Positions 5,077-10,358 of a DNA stretch of 10,358 bases are shown in pieces. Origin of the DNA: Lachnospiraceae bacterium (lineage in GTDB: Bacteria; Bacillota; Clostridia; Lachnospirales; Lachnospiraceae). Within the stretch, counting starts at the first letter, position 1, and each line of letters starts with the position of its first letter. The stretch covers positions 1-10,358 of the forward strand of contig JAGCRJ010000076.1 in assembly GCA_017964745.1 (NCBI GenBank), written 5' to 3'. The position numbers and the translations under genes were made by a program. The notes under the pieces are model-generated. The model was not told the origin of the DNA. It did not search any database and worked only from the letters and a program-made list of their open reading frames with translations.

Positions 5077-6348
5077 TTATACTGCGTCTTTCTTTTTGAT
5101 GAGCTTTACGACTTCGGGATTACCGCCGTTTTCAACCGCAGCTTTTGTAACGAGGCATTTCTTGATCGAGTCGTCGGAGGGAATGTCGTACATTACGTTC
5201 ATCATGGATTTCTCCATTATCGAACGAAGTCCTCTCGCACCGGTCTTGCGCTCATATGCCTGATCGGCAACGGATTCAAGCGCCGCATCCTCGAAATCAA
5301 GTTCAACGCCGTCCATCTCAAAGAGCTTCTTGTACTGCTTTACAAGTGCGTTCTTGGGCTCCTTTAAGATCTTGACAAGTGCATCCTTATCAAGTCCCTC
5401 AAGGCTTACCGCGATGGGTACACGGCCTACGAACTCGGGGATGAGTCCGAACTTGATGAGATCCTGGGGCTCAACCTTCTTGAAGACCTCTCCGATCTCC
5501 TTTTCATTCTTGCTTGCAAGTTCGGTATTGAAGCCGATGGTCTTTCTGTTAAGTCTTGTCTCGATTATCTGCTCGAGTCCGTCAAACGCACCGCCGCAGA
5601 TAAAGAGGATATTCGTGGTGTCGATCTGGATAAGCTCCTGGTGGGGATGCTTTCTTCCGCCCTGTGGAGGAACGGATGCGACCGTACCTTCGATTATCTT
5701 GAGAAGTGCCTGCTGAACGCCTTCACCGGATACGTCCCTGGTGATCGATACGTTCTCGGTCTTCTTGGTTATCTTATCGATCTCGTCGATATAAACGATT
5801 CCGCGTGATGCCTTCGCAACATCGTAATCTGCAGCCTGTATCAGCTTTAGAAGGATGTTCTCAACATCTTCACCGACATAACCTGCTTCGGTTAATGTTG
5901 TGGCATCGGCGATCGCAAAAGGAACATTGATGATCTTGGCAAGAGTCTGTGCAAGATAAGTCTTTCCGCTTCCGGTAGGTCCGAGAAGAAGAATATTGCT
6001 CTTCTGGAGCTCTACTTCGTCCTCCTTAGGAGGATTGGTCACTCTCTTGTAATGATTGTAGACAGCGACGGAAAGAGCCTTCTTGGCGTCTTCCTGACCT
6101 ATTACGTACTCATCCAGGAATTCCTTGATCTGACGGGGCTTGAGCAGTCTGATCTCATCAGAAGACGATGACGAAGACCTGGTAACCTCTTCTTCCTCAA
6201 GATCGTCCTCAATGATATCCGAACAGATGCCTATGCACTCGTCACAGATATATATTCCGGGAGGGCCCGCAACAAGTTTTCTTGTTTCCTTCTTCGGCTT
6301 ACCGCAAAAGGAACATCTTATTTCATCAGTGTCTTTCTTTGATGCCAT
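5077..6348 (-). CDS. clpX: ATP-dependent Clp protease ATP-binding subunit ClpX
   Basis: The product is 423 residues. The N-terminal zinc-binding domain has C12, C15, C35 and C38. A Ser/Glu-rich linker (about 47-64) includes six serines in a row. The AAA+ module shows Walker A GPTGSGKT (123-130), pore loop GYVG (156-159), Walker B IVYIDEIDK with D188/E189, and the RKH loop (232-234). The IGF motif (271-273) docks on ClpP. The C-terminus has the sensor-2 GARGLR motif. ClpX forms hexamers that unfold tagged proteins and feed them to ClpP, or act alone as an unfoldase. Its ATG overlaps the clpP stop by one base (TAATG), so translation is probably coupled. A hairpin terminator lies 12 bases past its stop. 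Confidence 0.98.
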   Translation of the reverse strand: MASKKDTDEIRCSFCGKPKKETRKLVAGPPGIYICDECIGICSDIIEDDLEEEEVTRSSSSSSDEIRLLKPRQIKEFLDEYVIGQEDAKKALSVAVYNHYKRVTNPPKEDEVELQKSNILLLGPTGSGKTYLAQTLAKIINVPFAIADATTLTEAGYVGEDVENILLKLIQAADYDVAKASRGIVYIDEIDKITKKTENVSITRDVSGEGVQQALLKIIEGTVASVPPQGGRKHPHQELIQIDTTNILFICGGAFDGLEQIIETRLNRKTIGFNTELASKNEKEIGEVFKKVEPQDLIKFGLIPEFVGRVPIAVSLEGLDKDALVKILKEPKNALVKQYKKLFEMDGVELDFEDAALESVADQAYERKTGARGLRSIMEKSMMNVMYDIPSDDSIKKCLVTKAAVENGGNPEVVKLIKKKDAV

Positions 6349-6950
6349 TATTTCTTGTCTCCGGTGTCGTGGCTCTCGATAACAGAATCAACAAGTCCGT
6401 ACTCGACCGCTTCCTTGGCGCTCATCCAGTTGTCTCTGTCTGTATCGATGCACATCTGCTCGTAGGACTTTCCGGTATTCTCGGCAAGGATCCTGTTGAG
6501 CTTTTCCTTGGTACGGATGATGTTCTTGGCAGCTATCTCGATCTCGGTAGCCTGACCCTTTGCTCCGCCCGAAGGCTGGTGGATCATGACCTCAGCATTG
6601 GGAAGGATGTATCTCTTTCCCTTTGCTCCGCCCGCAAGAAGGAATGCTCCCATGCTTGCGGCCATACCGATGCATACGGTGGAGACATCGCTCTTGATGT
6701 AATGCATGGTATCGTAAATAGCCATTCCCGCGGTAACGGAACCGCCGGGGCTGTTGATGTAAAGGTGGATGTCCTTCTCGGGGTCCTCAGCCTCAAGGAA
6801 AAGAAGCTGTGCTACGACGATACTTGCGGTATCGTCATTGACCTCGTCTCCGAGGAAGATGATCCTGTCCTTTAAAAGTCTGGAGTAAATATCATAAGAG
6901 CGTTCGCCCTTAGATGTCTGTTCAATTACGTAAGGCACTAAACCGGACAT
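6348..6950 (-). CDS. clpP: ATP-dependent Clp protease proteolytic subunit ClpP
   Basis: The product is 200 residues, full length. The catalytic triad is visible as S99 in GMAASMGA, H124 in MIHQPSGG and D173 in DTDRDNWM. The oxyanion-loop motif SPGGSV is at 67-72. ClpP forms a double-heptamer chamber in the cytosol that degrades proteins delivered by ClpX or ClpC. The ATG abuts the tig stop codon with no spacer. Its ribosome site AAGGAGG (6956-6962) is encoded by the last codons of tig, and its own stop overlaps the clpX start. No CtsR-type operator was noticed upstream of the operon. Confidence 0.98.
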   Translation of the reverse strand: MSGLVPYVIEQTSKGERSYDIYSRLLKDRIIFLGDEVNDDTASIVVAQLLFLEAEDPEKDIHLYINSPGGSVTAGMAIYDTMHYIKSDVSTVCIGMAASMGAFLLAGGAKGKRYILPNAEVMIHQPSGGAKGQATEIEIAAKNIIRTKEKLNRILAENTGKSYEQMCIDTDRDNWMSAKEAVEYGLVDSVIESHDTGDKK

Positions 6951-8231
6951 TTATACCTCCTTAGCGTTGTCGGTGATGAAGTCCATAGCCTTCTTGACAA
7001 GAAGGTCCTTGTCCATCTCCTTAAGTCCCTTTGCTTCAAGCATCTCTCTTACCTTGTCTACTTCGAGCTGGTAAGCTTCTGCCATTGATTCGTATTCCTT
7101 CTGACGATCCTCATCGGTAACGGTCATGCCCTCTGCTTCGGCAACTGCCTGAAGAACAAGACGGCTCTTGATGCGGTCCTCAGCCTGAGGTCTTACCTGC
7201 TCCATCATACGGTCAAGGGTAAGGCCGGTGTACTTAACATAGCTGTCCCATGAAAGACCCTGCATTGAAAGTCTCTGCTGGTAATCTCTGATGATGAGCT
7301 TCTGCTCGGTCTCGAAGATCTCCTCGGGAACTTCCATCTTGGCATTCTCAACTACCTTTGCAATAGCTTCGTCCTGCTTCTTGCCTCTTGCCTCGTTGAG
7401 CTTGTCAACCTCAAGGTCGCTTCTTACGGAATCCTTGTAATCCTTGATATTCTCAAATCCCTTGTCTGCTGCGTAATCATCATCGAGAGCGGGAACGATC
7501 TTCTCTTCGATCTCGTTTACCTTGCACTTGAAGACGGATGCCTTTCCGGCAAGTGACTCCTCGTGATAATCCTCGGGGAAGCTTACGTTTACTTCAACAT
7601 CTGCACCGATCTCGGCACCTACGAGCTGCTCCTCGAATCCGGGAATGAACTGTCCGGAACCGATGGTAAGGAGATGATTGGTTCCCTTTCCGCCTTCGAA
7701 AGGAACACCGTCAACAAATCCTTCGAAATCGAGCTTGATGCGGTCACCGTTCTGAACGGCTCTTTCAACCTTCTCGTATCTTGCGTCCTTATCGAGCTCG
7801 GAACCTATCTTCTTTTCAACATCCTCATCGGTAACTACGGTATCAACCTTAGCTATCTCGATGCCCTTGTAATCTCCGAGAGTAACCTCGGGTCTTACAC
7901 AAACGGTAGCGGTGAAGATGACGGGCTTGCCTTCTTCAGCCTGAACAACCTCGAACTGGGGGCTGCTCATGATGTCCTCATCAACCTCGTCATATGCCTT
8001 CTCATACTCATCGGGAATGAGCTCGTCGAGAGCGTCGTTGTAGAAAACCTCTTTTCCGTACATCTTCTCGATGACATTCTTGGGCGCCTTGCCCTTTCTG
8101 AATCCGGGAATGGAGATCCTTCCCTTCTCCTTGTTATATGCTTTGACAAGAGCCTTGTCGAACTCCTCGGCAGCGACCTCAATTGTCAATTTAACCTTGC
8201 TTCCTTCAAGCTTTTCAACACTAACGCTCAT
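6951..8231 (-). CDS. tig: Trigger factor (ribosome-associated chaperone and prolyl isomerase)
   Basis: The product is 426 residues, normal length. The N-terminal ribosome-binding domain carries the GFRKGKAP signature (43-50) that docks near the exit tunnel. The FKBP-type prolyl isomerase domain covers roughly 150-245, with GDRIKLDFEGFVDG, FIPGFEEQLVG and the FPEDY motif. The C-terminal helical chaperone arms fill the remainder and end in a short Lys-Glu-Val tail. Trigger factor is the first chaperone to meet nascent chains. It is the first gene of the tig-clpP-clpX group, with a well-formed promoter at 8318-8346 and a leader of about 80 bases. The ribosome site is weak (GAAAGTGAG, about 10 bases before the ATG). 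Confidence 0.98.
   Translation of the reverse strand: MSVSVEKLEGSKVKLTIEVAAEEFDKALVKAYNKEKGRISIPGFRKGKAPKNVIEKMYGKEVFYNDALDELIPDEYEKAYDEVDEDIMSSPQFEVVQAEEGKPVIFTATVCVRPEVTLGDYKGIEIAKVDTVVTDEDVEKKIGSELDKDARYEKVERAVQNGDRIKLDFEGFVDGVPFEGGKGTNHLLTIGSGQFIPGFEEQLVGAEIGADVEVNVSFPEDYHEESLAGKASVFKCKVNEIEEKIVPALDDDYAADKGFENIKDYKDSVRSDLEVDKLNEARGKKQDEAIAKVVENAKMEVPEEIFETEQKLIIRDYQQRLSMQGLSWDSYVKYTGLTLDRMMEQVRPQAEDRIKSRLVLQAVAEAEGMTVTDEDRQKEYESMAEAYQLEVDKVREMLEAKGLKEMDKDLLVKKAMDFITDNAKEV
6956..6962 (-). promoter_or_regulatory. clpP Shine-Dalgarno inside the end of tig
   Basis: AAGGAGG lies in the final Lys-Glu-Val codons of tig, five bases before the clpP ATG. The tig stop codon fills part of the gap and touches the clpP ATG, so a terminating ribosome is already placed at the next start. 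Confidence 0.9.
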
Positions 8232-8317
8232 CTGAAAAATCTCACTTTCTAAAAAAATAAAATTTACCTTTTCCGTGCGGTCCTAAAGCCTTGTTTTCCA
8301 CCGCGCAGACAAATTTC

Positions 8318-8346
8318 AGTATATCCGAAAACATCGCAAATATCAA
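8318..8346 (-). promoter_or_regulatory. Sigma-A promoter of the tig-clpP-clpX operon
   Basis: On the minus strand TTGATA (8341-8346) is followed after exactly 17 bases by TATACT (8318-8323), five of six matches at each hexamer. Transcription would start near 8311. The -35 box begins four bases after the kinase stop codon, so the operon is served independently of the upstream genes. Confidence 0.75.
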
Positions 8347-8350
8347 GGGT

Positions 8351-9178
8351 TTAGGACTGAACGTTTCGCGAAAACGTTACCTGTTTTCCGCTTCCGAGCT
8401 CCCTCAGTTCCCTCTCCGCTTTCTTTTCCAGCTTCCTGTATCCGCGGGGCGTTTGCGTGGCTATCTCGGTAAGGCGTGAAAGTACGCTGTACATATCCGG
8501 GATCCTCGTTACGGGGTCATAGGCACAGCACTGCCTTATCAGAAGCTCCAAACATGCAGAAAAACCGGGGTCTACAGCTCTTATTGACACAATGTCATCA
8601 TCAGGATCGGCCTTCTGTCCGGTCAGCATATGGTAGAAAAGCTTTCCGAAAGCGTATACATCCGAGTACATTCCCTGTCCGCCGGGATCCATTATCTGCT
8701 CGGGGGCACTGTCGCCCTTCGTTCCCGCCATGGAAAGATGAGCCTCGCTGAGAAAGCATGCGGCACCCAGATCGCAGAGTCTCAAGCTTCCGTCCGGCTG
8801 AAGGATCAGATTCTCCGCTTTAAGGTCCCTGAAAAGGATATTTCCGTCCGACTGCTGTAAAAAGGAGATACCGTCCGCGACTGCGATCGCAAATCTCATG
8901 CACTCGGGCTGTGTAAAGCCTCCTCTTCTCGCAATACAGTCTGCAAAATTCTCACCCCAGACATATTCCCTGAGAATGTAGTAAGTATCCTCGTCGAATG
9001 ACTGATAGTACTTCGGAAAAAGAGGGTGATCGGCAAGCTTAAGGAACTTGGCTTCCCTGTCCCTTAAAGACTTGTCTTCGATCTCCTTGAGAGCAAAGTA
9101 CTCATCATCTTTTTTTACCCTGTACACGTTGGCGAAAGCTCCGCTTCCGACCAGTGTACGTTCATCAAATTCGATCAT
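8351..9178 (-). CDS. Hanks-type serine/threonine protein kinase, soluble
   Basis: The product is 275 residues, essentially one kinase domain. The glycine-rich loop GSGAFANV (11-18), the ATP lysine K31 in ALKEI and a likely helix-C Glu (E42) are present. The catalytic loop FRDLKAEN has D118 and N123; Phe replaces the usual His of HRD. The metal-binding motif is DLG (136-138) in place of DFG. An APE motif (158-160) and SDVYAFG (subdomain IX) follow. All catalytic residues are present, so activity is expected. There is no membrane segment and no PASTA repeat, unlike PrkC/PknB. A basic helical tail (about 240-265) ends the protein. It lies 19 bases after the PP2C-like gene and is probably co-transcribed with it. 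AGGA before the ATG supports the start. Substrates are unknown. Confidence 0.93.
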   Translation of the reverse strand: MIEFDERTLVGSGAFANVYRVKKDDEYFALKEIEDKSLRDREAKFLKLADHPLFPKYYQSFDEDTYYILREYVWGENFADCIARRGGFTQPECMRFAIAVADGISFLQQSDGNILFRDLKAENLILQPDGSLRLCDLGAACFLSEAHLSMAGTKGDSAPEQIMDPGGQGMYSDVYAFGKLFYHMLTGQKADPDDDIVSIRAVDPGFSACLELLIRQCCAYDPVTRIPDMYSVLSRLTEIATQTPRGYRKLEKKAERELRELGSGKQVTFSRNVQS

Positions 9179-9197
9179 ATGATCCTGCCTTTATCTG

Positions 9198-9869
9198 TTA
9201 AGACTTCCTGACGGCAAGAACCGCCATGCAGCCTTTGAAAGTATCATCGGTAAGTTCTGCGAGAACCCTGTCGAAGAATGCGTCATCCCTTATATCCCCG
9301 GATGAAAAGACGGATAAAAGAGAAACGAATGCGTTATCTTCTTTCCTTTCCGGGAGGAGCTGTGCATCGGCCCAGTCCTCGGGACATACGGCCAGAACGC
9401 TTCCGGGTGCAAGTCCTACGGTCGTATCACCGCCGATCTCGGATGACAGGCACTTGATGATCCTGCTCTTTCCGAGCACCTCCGTAATACGTATCACGCA
9501 CATGCCCGAACCTTCCTGCGTCCAGACATATGAATTCCCGGACACTGCAAGGATACCCGCGCATCCGCTTCCGAAGCTCATATCCGGACCAAGCAGAACT
9601 TTCCTTTCGGAATTATAAAACGTTTTTCCGGGCAGAGAAAAAATACAGTCCCCGCCTTTCTTCGAAACCTCTTCCATGATCTCATGATGAAATCCCGAAG
9701 CAAGTTCTCCCACGGTCCGTCCGCTTACTGCCGGCCTGCCTTCGTCATCCTTCATCTCTTCCAGATCGCCGGCAGCCGTATAGAAAACATTATTCTCTTT
9801 TACTGCGGCCTTTTCAAGTACTATATGGCCGCTTGTTTTCACATACCCCGTAAGAAATTCTGACTGCAT
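9198..9869 (-). CDS. Degenerate PP2C-like protein beside the kinase
   Basis: The product is 223 residues with no signal peptide or membrane segment. Its order of motifs echoes the PP2C phosphatase fold: KENNVFYTAAGD (24-35), then VGELASGFHHEI (53-64, like the GE-AS helix), GSGCAGILAVSGNSYVW (100-116), VIRI (125-128), APGSVLAVCPEDW (154-166) and a final MAVLAV strand. The metal-binding residues of active PP2C enzymes are missing: no DGxGG, the GDS turn reads EGSG (119-122), the CSDG turn reads CPED and the DN before the last strand is absent. It may be an inactive, regulatory or sensor version. I base the family call on this pattern and on the adjacent kinase, so it is moderate. The start has no clear Shine-Dalgarno; an in-frame stop 12 codons upstream leaves no better ATG. 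Confidence 0.55.
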   Translation of the reverse strand: MQSEFLTGYVKTSGHIVLEKAAVKENNVFYTAAGDLEEMKDDEGRPAVSGRTVGELASGFHHEIMEEVSKKGGDCIFSLPGKTFYNSERKVLLGPDMSFGSGCAGILAVSGNSYVWTQEGSGMCVIRITEVLGKSRIIKCLSSEIGGDTTVGLAPGSVLAVCPEDWADAQLLPERKEDNAFVSLLSVFSSGDIRDDAFFDRVLAELTDDTFKGCMAVLAVRKS

Positions 9870-9880
9870 GCTATAGGAGT

Positions 9881-9895
9881 GCGGAACATATCCGC
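9881..9895 (-). other. Small hairpin in the dxr to PP2C-like gap
   Basis: GCGGA pairs with TCCGC across a five-base loop, 11 bases before the ATG at 9869. There is no T-run, so it is not a terminator. It occupies the place where a ribosome site would be expected. Confidence 0.4.
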
Positions 9896-9916
9896 TTATC
9901 TGCTAATGTTTGTGGA

Positions 9917-10358
9917 TCAGCCGTTCCTGACCGCTTCCCTTGCGGCCTTTTCGGCATCAAGTATCTCATCGACGGAAGGGTTTTCTATCACCCTGCAGGA
10001 GCTCATCGCTCTTTCGATATCCTCGTATATTCCGAGGAAACCCGTCTTATGGTCCAGGAATCTTGCGACCGCTTCTTCATTTGCCGCATTAAAGATCGTG
10101 GGCATGGTGCCGCCCGTTTTCGCGGCATCAAGTGCAAGCGCCAGACCTCTGAAAGTTTCTGTATCGGGCTTTTCAAATGTAAGCGCAGCCGTCTCGAAAA
10201 GATCGAGTTTGGTGCTATTCATCGGTTTTCTGTCGGGATAAAAGAGAGCGTAATTGATGGGGAGCTTCATATCGGGAGTTCCCATCTGTCCTACGACCGC
10301 ACCGTCGACAAATTCAACCGCGGAATGCAGCACGCTCTGCGGATGCACGGTGACGCAC
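9917..10358 (-). CDS. dxr: 1-deoxy-D-xylulose 5-phosphate reductoisomerase, C-terminal part
   Basis: About 147 residues enter from the right edge; the N-terminal NADPH-binding part lies outside. In-frame residues before the track of VHPQSVLHSAVEFVDG continue to base 10358, so nothing starts here. VHPQS, PDMKLPINYALFYPDR, a Leu-Ala-Leu-Ala helix and TMPTIFNAANEEAV are diagnostic of the catalytic and C-terminal domains of DXR. The enzyme converts DXP to MEP, the committed step of the non-mevalonate isoprenoid pathway, in the cytosol. In many clostridia rseP follows dxr. Here the PP2C-like and kinase genes follow, after a 47-base gap without a terminator, so they may share its transcript. Confidence 0.96.
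   Translation of the reverse strand, partial: CVTVHPQSVLHSAVEFVDGAVVGQMGTPDMKLPINYALFYPDRKPMNSTKLDLFETAALTFEKPDTETFRGLALALDAAKTGGTMPTIFNAANEEAVARFLDHKTGFLGIYEDIERAMSSCRVIENPSVDEILDAEKAAREAVRNG

Noticed and set aside
6282..6875. 197-codon open frame on the plus strand opposite clpP
   Set aside because: It lies antisense to clpP with its catalytic triad intact; no ribosome site or family resemblance.
7563..8252. 229-codon open frame on the plus strand opposite tig
   Set aside because: It is antisense to the well-supported trigger factor, shows no domain, and arises from codon use of the real gene.
8232..8350. CtsR or CIRCE operator at the tig-clpP-clpX promoter
   Set aside because: Looked for the heptad repeat GGTCAAA and the CIRCE inverted repeat; neither is present.
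8358..8385. Hairpin AACGTTT...AAACGTT as a terminator of the kinase gene
   Set aside because: It lies within the last codons of the kinase and is not followed by a T-run on the minus strand.

Overview
The window looks like a chromosomal segment of a low-to-moderate G+C Gram-positive anaerobe, most likely a clostridium of the Lachnospiraceae type. This is inferred from gene content (tig-clpP-clpX-engB, dxr, a Hanks-type kinase beside a PP2C-like protein, a zinc-ribbon/membrane protein, an ASKHA activator-like protein), from AGGAGG-type ribosome binding sites and from intrinsic terminators. No tRNA, rRNA, CRISPR array, insertion sequence or prophage gene was seen.

Left part (1-3330). A gene on the minus strand runs off the left edge: a short four-cysteine motif joined to an ASKHA ATPase domain of the DUF4445/RACo type. 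Upstream of it, also on the minus strand, is a zinc-ribbon protein with a Pro-Gln linker and a Tic20/DUF4870-like membrane domain, closed by a strong terminator. A divergent intergenic region follows. Then come two plus-strand genes: a secreted right-handed beta-helix protein of unknown role and a cold-shock protein. The leader of the cold-shock gene holds a promoter, a long terminator-like hairpin with a seven-T tail and two further hairpins before the ribosome binding site. This is the best candidate in the window for an unusual control element.

Central block (3335-8346), all minus strand. A well-formed promoter (TTGATA-17-TATACT) drives tig, clpP and clpX, which are packed with zero spacing or a 1-base overlap. 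They encode the ribosome-associated chaperone and the ClpXP protease. A hairpin terminator sits in the 52-base gap before engB, whose 3' end overlaps a TraX-family membrane protein by 26 bases. Two more hairpins separate traX from the convergent cold-shock gene. The lon gene often found between clpX and engB in Firmicutes is absent here.

Right part (8351-10358), minus strand. The 3' end of dxr (MEP isoprenoid pathway) enters from the right edge. It is followed by a degenerate PP2C-like protein and a soluble Hanks-type Ser/Thr kinase. The pair forms a small putative signalling cassette placed where rseP is commonly found after dxr.

Most of the window is conserved housekeeping. I do not see a clear, wholly new multi-gene system. 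The items most worth a second look are the csp leader, the kinase/pseudo-phosphatase pair and the minimal Cys-motif/ASKHA protein.
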